Shown: positions 50,001 to 64,000 of the stretch, in pieces
Layout: the number at the start of each line of letters is the position of its first letter
How positions within the stretch are numbered: position 1 is the first letter of the stretch
Source of the DNA: Apis mellifera
Lineage: Eukaryota > Arthropoda > Insecta > Hymenoptera > Apidae
Assembly: GCF_003254395.2 (NCBI RefSeq)
Contig: NC_037641.1
Location: 186,001-250,000, forward strand
DNA: 64,000 bases
Direction of reading: 5' to 3'
Notes under the pieces: model-generated
What the model saw: only the letters and a program-made list of their open reading frames with translations
The model's database searches: none
What the model was told of the DNA's origin: nothing
Position numbers and translations under genes: made by a program

Positions 50001-53000
50001 TTCAATCAGATACTATTCGAAGAAGATTAGATTGGAAAAAATTGCTTTCAATTTTATTTTTATTTCTTTAACAAATTTATAAATTTATATTTTCCAATAT
50101 ATCTTTAATTTACTTGTAAATTAAATGTATTTTGTTTTCAAAATTGTAATATGTTTTATTTTAATTTATTATATATATATATATTTTTTTCTTTTTCATT
50201 AAAATCTAGAAGAAATAGTAAAAATATATAAGATTATCGAGAATTTGAGTTTGCACATGGTAATGAGATAATAATTAAACATTTAAATAATGATTAAAAT
50301 AATTTAATATTTCAATTTATTTAAAATACTGCAATAACAATTAAAATTTAAATAAAGTGAAGATTACGTAAAAAAAAAGAAAAAAAAGAAGAAAGAAAAA
50401 GAAAAACTTTTCCCAACAGTTATCGCCGTTTTATTAATTTATTTTTGTTTAATGAATTTCTTGTTCCCGTCACAGGAAGTTTTCACATATGCATATCTAA
50501 ATGAAATTTATTGCAATTTATTCTGTCATTTTCAAGAAATTAATGAACGAAAATGATTGCAGAATTATTGCAGAGAATATTAATAAGTATTTGAAAAAGA
50601 TTTTATACAATGACAATGAGAAATAAAATGATTAATTAGTAATAATTACGGGACGTTTAAATTTTAAACCTTTATTATTATTATTAATTGATCATTTTTC
50701 AATCGTTTGTTTGAATAGAAACAAGAAACAAACTTGAAAAAGATTAAGACAAACTAAAAAAAAAAAAATCTTTAAATTTCAATCGTTTTAACATCTGAGA
50801 AATCTGAGAATTCAATCATAGTTATTGGTCATTATCCAAAATGAAATTTACGTGATACGATCATTAAAAGCGAAATAAATTGTTTAAGGCTTCATTAAAA
50901 AAATATATTTATAAATATTTTAATAAAATTCGTACCCTTTCAACGTTATACCCTTTCATATTTTCCGATTTTAAAAGAAATTTTACAAAAATTCATAATT
51001 TAAGTTTTTGAATTTTCTATTACTTAACTTGGATCTTTACAATTGTTCTGAAAATCCTTAAATCAAGAAAATAGCAAATCCTATATTTTTATTTTTTTCT
51101 ACAATTGATAACAGAAAATATTTTCCATACATTTATAAAAATTACAAGAAAGTTAAATATTTTATTAATCATTCATGCAAATAAAAAAAAACAGTTTGGA
51201 CACAATCCAATGTTTGATGATGAATAATTTTAACACTAAAATAATTAATCCAGAAATAATAATAAATTGTTTCATTAACATTATGCTTCATAAATATCGT
51301 CGATAATCAAATTTCAAAATATAATTTATACTTTTTTTTGGCAAATCAGTAAGATATTAAATGTGTTGCAAAGTTTACAACGATCATTGCAAAATTTTGT
51401 TTTTAAATTACTCGTATTAACGACTTTATTCACTTAAAATGAAAATTTAAAATTTTGTCGATTGTAATCCATTTCGAAGATGAAGAAACACTTTTAACAC
51501 TTTAAATGGGAGATATTTAAATACGTTGCTTATTGATTAACTTGATTTACTGCTTGGTTTCGAATTATTTTGTTTGTTAAATTTTAAGATATTTCACAAT
51601 TACGATAATAGATATATAAATTATGGATAGACGAAGATACAACGAGTATTTAAATGATTATGTTACAAAATAATTACGATCTGTAGAAAATATAATGTAT
51701 AAAAAAAAGAAAAAATATTGTTCGATTTTTATAGTATCATGATTTTCACGAATTTCGATATCTTTCTGGTTTTATTTCAAACAATCTTCAACAGGATCTT
51801 CAATGATTTGATTTTCTTCATTTTTAATATGAATTATTATTTATTATTCCTTTGTTAAGAAAGTTTGTTAAAATAATTGGATTTGAAAAAAGAAAGCGAA
51901 TACAGTAAAAATTTTTAATAAAAATTAAATAATAATTGAAATATTTGAAATTGTATAAATTATGATTAGTGATTATGGTAATATCACAAGATTGTGCAAA
52001 TGTGATTAGAATTTCAATTTCGAATAAATGATGATTTAATAAAATAAAATTATCTTGATGATTAATTTACGAGTTACAATAAACAAACAAATAAAAATAA
52101 TAAAAATTTTATCAAATATAAATAATATTCTAAGAATTTTTAATTCAATATTTTTTCCAAATTGTGGTTTTTTTTTTTACTTCACTTTTACTTCAAAAAT
52201 CGAAACGTGTATTCTTCAACAACGACCATTAATTAATAATAATAAAGTTTTAATTCAATTTATTAATTATTAATCATACTTGTAATGAAACAAAATTAAA
52301 TGTGAAAAATTAAGATTGATTTGAATGAATTAATGAAATTAATCTCGTTTAATTTAGAAAAATTTTCAAGTTTCAAAATTCATTTTAACGTTTATGAAAT
52401 ATAAATATCGAGATTGATATGAATTTTTGTACGAAATTCTTTTTTAGCAGAATATCTTCACTTTTAAATTAAATAAATAATTTCGAAATATCGTTGATAT
52501 TGTTTTAATATTCTTTATCCTTTTTAATTTTGTTACGATACGAAAGAAAATAAAATTTTAATAAATATAAAAAGAGATTTTTTATCAAAAATAAATTTCT
52601 TCCAAGATACAATGTTTAAATATTTTCTGAATTATTTTTTGAATACATGTACACATATAATGTATAGATATTATATAGAAAGTAAAATAATAATAAAGAA
52701 AAAGAATTAATTCTTACTCTGTAAATTATTTTTACTAAATCTAAAAATCTTTAAAAAAATGTAAAAAAATGTATACAAAATTTAAAATATTCTAAATTGA
52801 AATTAAAATAAAAAAAAATATTAATGCAAACAATTTGAATATATTACCACTAAATATATTTATACAAAGTGAAGAATTTGACCTTTTCAAAAATGTCAAA
52901 ATACAAATGACTTTATTTAATGTCTGAATATAATAATAATAATAATAATAATAATAGTAACAAGGAAAAACTCGTGCCAATGTAAAATCTGTCTCAAATA

Positions 53001-56000
53001 CACCGAATCGTAATATGCATTCGAGAATTTAAAAAGAAATTTAGAAAATTCCTTAGAAAAGAACAATATCGATCTCTCTCTAATTAATAGCAGACTCGTT
53101 TGATTCGGATGGGAAGAAAACTCTGCCATTTTCGGCCTGCTTTCATCCCACGCTCTGTGATTTGCTTACGAAGAATTGGAACGTTTCTTAAATCGAAACG
53201 TGTAATTTTCATCGACGCCCGATTGCCGTTGCAATCGGTTTTCTGACTTTTTCTTTTGCAAGTTTTCTTTCTTTCTTTCTTATTTCCCACGCGTTATAAT
53301 TTTCTTGGTTTTTTTTTTTTTTTTTAATATTTATATTTGGAAAATTGAAAAGCGATTTTGAAATTATTCATTCGGATATATTTCTTTCAAACCAAAATTT
53401 TTTTTTTTAATATTCGAGAGGGACAAGTTATTTTCGAAGCGACTGAACTTGTTTAATTACTGTCTAGCAAGAAAAAAAATTGAGCTATATATATATGTAT
53501 GTATGATTGATGAATGTTGCAATGATTTACAGGAAGACATAAAAAATTTTCGAGTTTATGTTTAATTTCCTGTTTACTGCCATCCGTAAAATTGTTGGAA
53601 AAATTATAGACAGTTATCAATTTCCGATTTCTAAAAAAAAAAAAAGAAAATAACGTGGGTTTTTCAAATTTTGCGTTAATAAAAATGAATTGGCGAGTAA
53701 TAATTTGATGGTTTCATCGGCTCGTTGCGCAACGAGAAGAAAAGTTGGGCCTGAATTCTTCCTATCTCCTTCGCAATTTATAGTTTTTAAAAAAGTATAA
53801 TTAAATATACGTATTTCATTTTGTAATAAAATTTCGAAGAGGGAATATACGATCGATCGATACGAAATTTTGAAGGGAGATGAAAGGAAGAATGTTTGAA
53901 ATTTAAAATTTTAATTTCGATCATTTACCAGTTCCTATTAGATATTAATTAAAAAAAAAACTTTCAACACTGTGTATTCGATTCTTTCTCTCGCGTAGAT
54001 ATAATTAATTCAACCGCACTTCGTTCAAAGGCAACAAAGCTTGTCGTCTGTTAAGTATCTAATAATTAATTTTAATTTTAATATTTATAAGGCGTTCTAC
54101 GTGTGAGAAGCACATCCTCGGTTATTATTTCCATAAAAATTATTAAATTCTATTTTAATTCAAATATTCATTTAAAATCATTTCTGTTTGAAGCATGATC
54201 AAAATAACAGCAACTGTCATATCTTTGCATATCAATTGCAATCTTTTTTTTTTTCTTCTTCTTCTATTCATCAGTTGAACGTTTGGCATTTAACAAATCG
54301 AGTATTTTTTAAACGAAAGTGAGACACATTTTATTGTAAATGTAACTTTGAAAGTTTAATTTCGTATCGATTAAATAACAAAATGGTTTAAAATGATAAA
54401 TGATAAATAAACATGTAAGAAAAATTAATCGTGCTTCTTTTACTGGTGTATAATTTTGGATGAAAATAAATTAATTAATAATGCATTTTCTTTGTATGAA
54501 TTTTACATTAAATGTAAATATAAAAAGAAATCCAAATGTATTTATAAAAAGAATTTATGATAAAGTCAAATGTTCATTTTCTTTCCTTAACCTTTAACCT
54601 ACCATTCATCCGTTAACAAACAATTCATTGCCGTTCTAAATATTTATAAATATAAGAAAGAACAGGAATATAAAGTGAAATAATGATAAATATGAAAAGG
54701 GAAAAGAAAAATTATTTTAAATCGAATAAAAAAATAAATTTATTTTTGAAATAAAAATGTTTGCAGGAAAGCACGAATAAATTAAATTTTATTTGAGAAA
54801 TATATATTTCCATGATAATAAATTTTCTGTATAACTTTATAAATAATAAAACAAGAACCGACAGAAGAAATATAAATTCGTAAAAAATATTAAATTATTT
54901 TTCAAATATTTTATCAATTTTTTTTTATTTTAGGAAAAATAAAATACAAATTTCATTCGAACAAAAATTTAATTATAATTTTGAGGTTAAAAGTACAGAA
55001 AGAAAAACATTGTTCTTTATGGTAAAAAATGGTAATATAAACGAAATCTCAAAAATTCGAAAAAATATTTTTCAAAGAAATGGGTGAAAAAAATGGTTAT
55101 ACGGAGAAGATAGAAAAGGCTAGTAAACGGTTTATTGCGGTTATAATTCCCGTTTAACGGTACAACTGTTTGCACACACACACACACATATATATATATA
55201 CAGCTGATGCATCTTGCGATTTTCGAAGAAATCGCGTTCGTTTCCTCTATTTTTTCTTTTTTTTTTTATCACTCGAAAATCGTTTCTCGTTTGAGAAGAT
55301 TTGCCAAGGGAATGATTCTTCTTGAGCGAGAATTCGATTTGATTCCATCCAAAGAGCTTTGGAGGATTACTTTACACGCGATTAGAGATTTGTCGAGAGG
55401 CATCGACGAGATGGTTATTATTGATCGGTGCACGGAGATTTTCTTAATACCGAATAATCTGTAAAACAAGAGATAGTGCTTTAAGTAATTTTAAAATTTC
55501 TTGTAATCGTAATATTGGAATCTCAACTCGTATTTATATATATAGAATTTTTAAATCAAGATTTCTGACAGGTTGGAAGATTTTTCTTGAAATTTGGAGA
55601 ATTAAACGAACGAAGATTTTATATTTTCAGGAATTTTTCTTAAAAAGCTTAAATATTTGTTTTACTTGCTATGAAACACTTATAATACATTGAACAATTT
55701 TGAAATTCAAAGAGTATCTCAATCTCTCAAATTTTTATTTATTTTGTTTCTTAAAAAAAAAAAAGAAGATAAAAGATAATTGATTCTTAAAATCAAAATT
55801 TTCTTAAATTAGAAAAATTTTGTTTAATGTTAAAATATTTCACTTTAAACAACACTTTCTAAAATAAATAAACGTTGCATTTTCTTTTCCCTCTTATTCA
55901 TGTTTAAAATTCGTGGAAGAAAAAAGGTCTAAAATTTAAATTTTAAATATTTTTATTATTATTGCCGAATTTAAATATCATTATCATCTCTGAAACATTT

Positions 56001-59000
56001 AAAAAAATCTAAAATTCAGATTTTAATTAAAATATTTAATTGTGAAAAATAACAAGATTACGCAACACCACGTGTTTCCTTATCTTTTATATGATAAGTT
56101 TCAAATTTCGAATTTATTATTTACGATTATTATCCTCGTTCAATTTTTATTTGCAACATTTTCTCTTCGATCTTTAATTATTTATCAGATTTAATTTAAA
56201 TCATATCATATATATATATAAATCATTCTGACTTTGAAATTTTATCACACGATAATAAGATTGAGAAAATTCATCCACGAACGATACACGATAACAATAA
56301 AGCAAATCGCGTTAAAGTATGAGAAATCGATCAACTTGCACGAAAGACAAGAGGAGAGCGCTCTTACGTATGTCCGGTATATAGATGAAAAGCTTGCAAA
56401 GGATTAATAAATAATTGATCGAAGCGTTGAAGAATTTAAACCGTTCGTCACAGATATACCTACGCGAAGCCTGTTGTGTATAAAGCGCCATTTGTTGCCC
56501 TACATTCTTTACTTTACCCAGAGAATATTATTTCGCTCTGCACCGTGAATGATTTATAGAAAATTTTCTTACTCCGTTCTGTTTGTTGCGAAAATTTTTT
56601 AAAATATCGTCATCGATTTTATTTATCATTAATTCATTTCGTTCCTATCACTATTTTTTCTCGTTAAAAAATTTATATTTTATTTTAAATCAATCATCGC
56701 CTATTATTAGAGGTAATAATATTTTTTAATACATAGATTTTCATTTTAAAAAATTTCTATCTTTACGAATATTGGGAAAATTTTTAAAATATCATATATA
56801 ATTCAACGTAAATGAAAAATTTATTATTTTGGAATATACATTTTGCGTATTTTAAATATTAAATTTAATGTTTAAAAGAAAAATTTTCTTTCAAAAGTGT
56901 GATCTAAATATGGGTCACTCGAAAAAGAAAACATATTTTTAAGTTGAAATAAATATGTAAATGTGGATAATGTTAAATTTAAATTATATATTCGTATTAT
57001 TTATAACATTTAAATGGTCACTTTGTGTCACCCATTAATTAATACAAATAATTATATTTTTGTAGAGATAAATTATACTCCTTTTTTTTGCTTCTTCATA
57101 TTTTCTTTCCTTAATAGCTCCATATTTTCCTCCACATAACCTCTTTGTTCAACTTTTTTTCTTATTCCGTTGAATATACTTTGCATTAATTCTAGAAATA
57201 TGCGTCGAAAAAATGATCTAAACTAAAAATCTATCTTCTAACTCACATTTAAATCATGCGATCTATATTAAGAATAATGATTTGTGAAGAATTAAATTCA
57301 ATTCGGACTTGGAAAATTTTCTCGAATTGAACGATGCTTCTTTGTTATAGAATCACTTTGAATGAAAAGAAGCAAAAATCAAGATGATGATGATCATTAA
57401 AAAAAAAAAAAGATGAATAAATTTTCTTAAATACGAGATTTTGATTCAAAATCGTTTTTCAATATTTATTTTCTATTCATAATTCCAGTAATTTTAAAGT
57501 ATTAAATTTATAATTAATTAAAACTTCATATTCACGAGATTTTATTATTAGTTTCGTTTCATTTTATATTATAAAGCCTTATTATTATATTTAAATATTT
57601 AAAACTAAACTAAATTTTAAAACTAAAATTTAAAACTAAATTTAATATTTATAAAATGTAAAACATAAAACTAGAAGCTTAGTAAGCTTTTTTTGCCTTT
57701 TGTTTTTAGAATTTCATTCAATATCAAATTCATGATATTAATGAAGATAATCGTCGATCAAACATCGAAATAATATCATACGAATTAAAATTTAATGGAA
57801 TTGTAACCAGTTTTCAGTTCATTTAACTCGTAAGAAAAATTTAATTCAACGTAATATTAAAAGGAGAAAATTTTATTGACATTTTTCATTTTTCCAATAC
57901 TTTTTCAATCGAAAAATATCTCACAATCGATCAATCGACAAAAGTCTATGCACCAAGTTACAAGTTCGACGAGATAATTCGATTCGAAGGAAATCGGAAC
58001 GACGACTGAAATCATCCCAGCTGTAATCACGATGGTTATAATTTGGATTAGGATTGGCAAAAGCGAGGGTTTAAGATTGAGATTGGAGCAAGATATTGTC
58101 AAGTTTCGTGTTAAATGAAATATAACAATTTTTAAGTTAAGAATAAAAAAAAATTTTCTAAAAATCTAAAATTATGACTCTAATTTAAAATTTTAAATAG
58201 TAAATATTTATTATTATTATTATTTATCATCATGAAATTAACGAGATTATGAACTATGAATCTTTATCCATATTTTTGGATATCGAAAATAAAATTGTTA
58301 AAAATTGATTAAAAATGTATATATTTTTTGTAACGATATTATTATACCTTTTCTTTTTATTAATTGTACAATTAATCGAATGAACTTAACCTTTGTGTTG
58401 CACATTTTTTTTTGTTATTGTTTTATCTTCACACATGTTATAATTGCAAGACATGCAAGACGTGTAATTATATAACATAGTGTATAACGTTTCAATTCCA
58501 CATCAATTAACGTAACAATTTTAAGGCTTACAAACAAAAAAAAAAAAAAAACAGACGCAACATCCATCGCAGAGAAATTGAATTGCATATGATCAATCAT
58601 GAAAGTTAAGTTGAGCGTTGTGAATTCATAACATTCCAACTTTTGCAATTATCATTGAATAGGTCGAACAATGAATCAATGATCAATAATTTAGAGGTCG
58701 ATTTTGTTTCGAAATTTATTTTATGGATATTTTTTTCTTTTTTTTACTAACATGTCAATCATTAATATTTTTTCATTTAAGAAGATTAATTTTAATAATT
58801 ATAAAGGAATCGAAATTCATTCGAGATCGATTAAAATTAAATTTCGTTTATTTAAATTTTAATTCACAAGCATAATATTCAATATTTATAATCTTTAATA
58901 TGAAACAATTATAATAAAAAAAAGAAATAGGAAATATTACGTATAATTTAATAACTTTGAAATATATCAATGAAATATTGATATTTTTTCCTTCTTTTAT

Positions 59001-59454
59001 TCAGATGCTATTATGTTTCTTTTCAAATTCCATCTGGAATTGATATAGATAATGCAATATATTTCAATTTTCCTCGTTGGAGCACAGTTGCTGCATAAAA
59101 TGAATCAAGTTTATGGAAAAATATTAGAGAGTAAGTAATTTGTTATCTTTTAAAAAATTATTTATGCTTAATATTACTGATACGTTCGTTGTTTCTAAGA
59201 GAAATACTAATCTTAAATCAATTTTCATGAATTTTAATTTTATAATATGGATTAATTGTTCATTTTTAATAATTTCAGAAAACAGAAATGGAAGAAATAA
59301 GAAGAAATAAATAATTTTTCCGCAGACATTGAAAAATAGTATGATTTTTCCTTTTCAAATTATTTGTAAATATTTTCTTTATCGTTTTTATTTTTGCTGA
59401 ATATTTCGTTGTCACAAATTTTCTACAATTTAAATAAAAAAACAAAAATTTCTC
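47041..59454. other. Long AT-rich gene-free stretch
   Basis: No supported gene. It contains polyT/C tracts (48876-48976, 49262-49289), an (ATA)n run at 52931-52955, a (CA)n(TA)n tract at 55173-55200 and AT-rich low-complexity DNA. Mild GC-richer patches occur at 53090-53240 and 56280-56480. Frames at 47876-48167 overlap on both strands and are not called. Confidence 0.5.
55207..55464 (+). CDS. Possible 85-codon small ORF, unrecognised
   Basis: Starts with ATG directly after a TA-run and CAGCTG. The first 25 codons cross a T-run. The C-terminal 55 residues have a less biased composition (for example LLEREFDLIPSKELWRITLH). No family is recognised, no splice context is clear, and the opposite strand is also open, so chance is the default explanation. 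Confidence 0.12.
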   Translation: MHLAIFEEIAFVSSIFSFFFYHSKIVSRLRRFAKGMILLEREFDLIPSKELWRITLHAIRDLSRGIDEMVIIDRCTEIFLIPNNL

Positions 59455-60715
59455 TTCGACAATTTCAAATCACCTTTCAATTTAATTAAAATTTTAAAAA
59501 ATTATTTTGATCCAAATTTTTACTTATTTCTAAATTCGACAATTTCAAATCACTTTTCAATTTAATTAAAATTTTAAAAAATTATTTTGATCCAAATTTT
59601 TATTTATTTCTAAATCTTCCATACTTTAGGCAAAAAAAAAAAATCGTTTTCGAATAAATTACTAATAATCAAAAATACAAAAATTGAAATAAATTTAAAA
59701 TAAATTTTTTAGTTATTTTTTTTTTTTTTAAATTTTCATATCTTCAAGGAAACAAAAATTAGAATAACAAAAATAGAAAAGTTACATGTTTCAAGGATTC
59801 CGATTTTGATTCAAATTTTTACTTGTTTCTAAAAATCTTCCATGCTTTAGGCAAAAAAAAAAAATCGTCTTTGAATAAATTGTTAATAATCAAAATCAAA
59901 AATACAAAATAACAAAAATTGAAATAAATTTAAAATAAATTTTTTAGTTATTTTTTTTTTTTTTAATTTTCATACTTTCAATGAAAAAAGAAGGAAAAAA
60001 TTAGAATAATGAAAATAGAAAAGTTACGTGTCTCGAGAATTCCGATTTTGATCCAAATTTTTATTTGTTTCTAAAAATCTTCATACTTTAGGCGAAAAAA
60101 AAATCGTCTTCGAATAAATTATTAATAATCAACAATAAAAAATACAAAATAACAAAAATTTAAAATAAATTTAAAATAAATTTTTTAGTTATTTTTTTTT
60201 AAATTTTCATATCTTCAAGGAAACAAAAATTAGAATAGCAAAAATAGAAAAATTACGTGTCTCAAGGATTCCGATTTTGATCTAAATTTTTACTTGTTTC
60301 TAAAAATCTTCCATATTTTAAACCAAAAAAAAAAAATAAAATCGTCTTCGAATAAATTGTTAATAATCACCAATTAAAAATAACAAAAATTGAAATAAAT
60401 TTAAAATAAATTTTTATTTTAAATTTTCATACCTTCAATGAAAAAAAGGAGAAAACAAAAATTAGAATAAAATAGAAATGTTACGTATATCAAGGATTCC
60501 GATTTTGATCCAAATTTTTATTTGTTTCTAAAAATCTTCCACACTTTAGGCGAAAAAGAAAAATAAAATTGTCTTTTAATAAATTGTTAATAATCAACAA
60601 TCAAAAATACATAAACAACAAAAATTGAAATAAATTTAAAATAAATTTTTATTTTTCAACGAAAAGAGAAGGAAACAAAAATTAGAATAACGAAAATAGA
60701 AAATCTTCTATTCTA
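59455..60715. repeat. ~230-bp AT-rich tandem array with an 80-bp sub-duplication
   Basis: The recurring block CCGATTTTGATCCAAATTTT begins at 59800, 60042, 60271 and 60499 (periods 242, 229, 228). Older copies of its second half are at 59501 and 59581. Each is followed by TTTCTAAAAATCTTCCATAC, an A-run and AATCGTCTTCGAATAAATTG. The 5' end also has an 80-bp tandem duplicate (CGACAATTTCAAATCAC at 59458 and 59538). Confidence 0.9.
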
Positions 60716-61475
60716 TTATTAAAAAATGATTGCCACTATTACTTTTGAATCTTATCCATTCTCGTACTCTATATATTCCATGGAACATATCCCACTATCA
60801 TTTATCTTCTGTCAAAATAAACAAGTACAATAACTAATTAATAAAACGTATAACATAATAAATTGTTATACATACAAGCAACGTAACATTTATAAAAATA
60901 GTTTGATTCCTTTTTGCTTCCAAAAGAAGGAGCATACGCGACACGCCGCATTATTTATTAAACAGAGATGTGATCAAAGGCAAATGTCGCGTCGCGTTAC
61001 GCTTTTATCTAACAACGATGCTGACATCACGTACAAATTCATCGGACGGAAATTGAAATCATTTTTGAATGGTAGCAGAGATAGCGATAACAATATCGAT
61101 ATCTCATATTTAACCCTTCAAAGCTCATACATACACCACGTATCCGAGTATCAATTCTGTACAAGTCCGTGACTGTTACGAGCATTGTTTCTACGATATA
61201 AGATTTTATAATATCTTTTTCTAAGATATATATTTGTTACGATTCTTTAGGAGAGGAGGAGGGAGTGATTTTAAAAATTTTTTTTATTTCATGTTATTAT
61301 ATTTATTCGTTGTTATATATTTTTATCTTTTATTATATAGAAAATAACTTAAAAAAGAATATTTATATTTTTTTTCTAATAATATAAAATCTCGAAAGAA
61401 AAAATTACAATATTTTTATATATCGTATATGATTCTGTTTGAATATATAATATGTAATTTAATTAAATTGAGAGA
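60716..61475. other. No gene supported; GC-richer patch at 60920-61175
   Basis: The patch has an open plus-strand frame without an ATG at its 5' end and no recognised domain. It includes GATCAAAGG (60971-60979), a good TCF/LEF-type site in reverse. A conserved non-coding element is as likely as a small exon. Confidence 0.25.
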
Positions 61476-61768
61476 GATGAAGAATATACTATATACTATA
61501 TACTATATACTACTCTTCATATCGATTATTTATTATATTTTCAATTTTTTTATCAATTTTCTAATAAATTTTATAATTACAAAGACTGTGATGGATATAT
61601 CATAATTTGGTATATATTTTTTTAAAAATATAGATGAAGAATATACTCTTCATATCGATTATTTATTATATTTTCAATTGTTTTTTTTATCAATTTTCTA
61701 ATAAATTTTATAATTACAAAGACTGTAATGGATATATCATAATTTGGTATATATTTTTAAAAATATAT
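61476..61768. repeat. Two-copy ~145-bp tandem duplication with TACTATA run
   Basis: GATGAAGAATATACT begins copies at 61476 and 61633. Both continue CTCTTCATATCGATTATTTA and AATTACAAAGACTGTGATGG (GTAATGG in copy two). Copy one contains an extra (TATACTA)n expansion at 61486-61511. Confidence 0.9.
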
Positions 61769-63178
61769 ATTTCAATCATTTTACAAGAAACGTACACTTT
61801 TGTAGTTGTAAAGAAACAAGACTTAAAATCCTAGATTAAATAAAATTTACGACATGTTTGATTATATAGATAAACAATGTTCAAATTTATATACATATTT
61901 GAGAGAAATTAAAGTTTGTTTCGAAATAAAAAAAAAGTTTCTTACGAAATATTTATATGATAAATTTACAATGCAAATTTCAAAAATTCGATATAAATTT
62001 TCATCCATCCTTGAATATCAATACATATTCAAATCTAAAAAAAAAAGATTCGTTTGAAAAATTGACGAAATCTACTTTACCGATCGCTGCGAAACAAAGT
62101 CAGAAAGAGAAAACGGGATACGAAAAGAGAGAGGGCGAAAATACACGTCCTCCACGTGCAGCAGAAAATGAAAGCGTTTCGTGCGTGCTGCTGCATTGTA
62201 ATGCATTGTAAAAGGTCCCAATTCCGTCTGCTCATCCTTTCGCCTTTCGAAAACGGTGTAATTAATTGTTTTTAATTATTCGAATCAATCGACAAGATAA
62301 AAAATAAGAAAAAGGGAAAGAAAATGTTGTATAATAAATTTACTCGAAAGAGATATTGCTATTCTATATACAAATTTTATTAAATTGTATGTCAATCCAA
62401 TATTTATATTCGTTATTTGAATATTTGTGCAAACTTATCAACGAGAAATTTATAAATATACTTTGCCTTTAATCTGTCATACAAATTGGAACGCTTAGTT
62501 GCGAGGTTTGGTAAGCAATTAATTCGCCCAGGAAGCCGAGATGCACGATTATACACGAATATTGCTCGTTACATTCAAACAAGATGGAGACTTAATTTCG
62601 AATTATCGATTCTACATGCTCTACTTTAACAAACGCGAAAAGTTTTTATCTCTCCTCGAAAGAGCAATCAAAATTTCAATAACGCAACACTCGATCGCAT
62701 TATTATAACAAATATTACATTTGAGAGAAATATTCATTTTCCATTATTATAAAATAAAAAAGGAAAATAGAAAGAAATAGTAAAAAATGAAAAGAGAACA
62801 ACGCTGAAAGAGGCGGTTGATCTTAATTGCGCTTAATTAAATTCAAAGTTATCACGCAGAGTAATAGGAAAGAAAGAAAAGGAAGCAGATTCGCGTTAAT
62901 TACCTCGCGATCGTTACGCGAAACATATGAAATCCTACGGTTGCGCCGGCCGATTGCGTCAGCGTCGAAACGAGCAAGGTAACGCGTGTAGTGGTGTGGC
63001 AGCAAAGAGCAAAGTGCATTAACCGCATCCGATGGAAACAGCGTGTTTCTGAATCGATATGTATCCCCCCCCGCTTCTTTCCAATCGTAATTCGACCTTA
63101 TTCGATTCCGCGCGCAAATATCGATCGAACTCTGCAGCGTTAAACTCTGCTTTCTTCTTAGAAAGATTCTACTTTTTT
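61769..63178. other. No supported gene; two GC-richer patches
   Basis: Patches at 62050-62260 and 62880-63150 contain CpG-rich words, a CAAG|GTAACG donor-like site (62976 region) and an 8-C run near 63065. Frames are short. They may be regulatory or a non-coding exon. Confidence 0.3.
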
Positions 63179-64000
63179 AATGAAAATTAAAAATATTCGA
63201 ATTGTATCGTAGATGATCGATTCGAAATGTTTGAAATGTTTCGTGTAATTTAAATTCATAAATATTGGTTTAGAAAAAATTAGAATTATTGCTATTGTAT
63301 AAAATTTTTTTTATCTAAATTTAAACAAATCTATAGTAAATGGAGAAATGATTTAAAATTTATATTCAAAGTTTAATTAATTTTCATATTTGAATTAGTA
63401 TAAATTCATTAATTTTAACGAAAATGAAAAATATTCGAATTGCATCGTACACGATGATCGACTCGAAATGTTTGAAATGTTTTGTGTAATTTAAATTCAT
63501 AAATATTGATTTAGAAAAAATTAGAATTGTTATTGCTATTGTATAAAATTTTTTTTATCTAAATTTAAACAAATCTATAGTATAATATATAGTATATAGT
63601 ATAATGGAGAAATGATTTAAAATTTATATTCAAAGTTTAATTAATTTTCATATTTGAATTAGTATAAATTCGTTAATTTTAACGAAAATGAAAAATATTC
63701 GAATTTTATTGTAGACGATGATCTTGTTATTGCATTTTTTTTGTAAGCGCTTTTCTTTTGAAAGATATTCGAAAATTTTTCGAAATATTTGAAAAGATGT
63801 TCGAAAAATAATTAAAAAAATTAGAATAGTTATTGCTATTGTATAAAATTTTTTTTATCTAATTTTAAAGAAAAACAAACCTATAATAAACGAAGAAATG
63901 ATTTAAAATTTATATTCAAAGTCTAATTAATTTTCATATTTGAATTAGTATAAATTCATTAATTTTAACGAAAATGAAAAATATTCGAATTGTATTGTAG
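63179..64000. repeat. ~240-290-bp AT-rich tandem array running off the window
   Basis: Unit starts (AACGAAAATGAAAAATATTC) are at about 63179 (variant), 63417, 63681 and 63967. Each unit contains TTAGAATTATTGCTATTGTA and AATTTATATTCAAAGT. Copy two has a TATAGTATA expansion near 63580. Copy three has diverged in its first 150 bp. Confidence 0.92.

Noticed and set aside
1..64000. CRISPR array, phage or bacterial operon
   Set aside because: The tandem arrays lack spacer/repeat structure of CRISPR, and the window has intron signals and composition of an insect genome.

Overview
The window looks like eukaryotic, almost certainly insect, nuclear DNA. It is very AT-rich and dominated by homopolymers, dinucleotide microsatellites and short tandem arrays. 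It has only a few islands of CpG-containing, GC-richer sequence, and I recognise no transposase or reverse transcriptase ORF. That composition, together with an insect-type TENT5/FAM46 gene, suggests a hymenopteran such as a honey bee (Apis). The species call is inference.

Only one protein-coding gene can be supported firmly: a TENT5/FAM46 non-canonical poly(A) polymerase on the minus strand. Its main coding exon is 38259-36925. A good splice acceptor precedes that exon, so the 5' end lies at higher coordinates. My best model for the 5' end is a first exon at 42741-42493 with an Inr plus DPE core promoter. Its only ATG is the last codon of the exon, directly before a strong donor, and it joins in frame to the main exon. 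An alternative coding exon just upstream (43370-42996, donor CAG|GTACGT) would also join in frame. The intron between holds two tandem arrays (38311-39415 and 39711-40735) and a GC-rich patch with duplicated GATA/AACCGG sites (41501-41960). A CRE/AP-1 motif cluster lies further upstream at 46613-46939. Downstream of the stop codon come a GC-rich 3' UTR with a perfect hairpin (36681-36703) and the first AATAAA signals (36288-36205).

Layout: 1-850 AT-rich tandem array; 2244-2600 GC-richer island, possibly a decayed coding fragment; 2722-3226 tandem duplication; 3.2-22.8 kb gene-poor AT-rich DNA with isolated GC-richer patches (5.8-6.2, 8.8-9.3, 16.9-17.2 kb) and an inverted repeat at 20.6-20.9 kb; 22.8-36.3 kb mixed-composition DNA rich in polypyrimidine tracts and microsatellites; 36.3-43.4 kb the TENT5 locus; 43.48-44.13 kb a short-period array; 45.85-46.46 kb a 9-bp-period minisatellite; 46.5-47.0 kb a regulatory-like island; 47.0-59.4 kb AT-rich DNA with no supported gene; 59.45-60.72, 61.48-61.77 and 63.18-64.0 kb more tandem arrays, the last running off the window. 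I saw no tRNA, rRNA, CRISPR array, viral gene or intact mobile element. No undescribed molecular system is evident. The most useful leads are the TENT5 5' gene structure, the regulatory islands and the many unrelated local tandem arrays.
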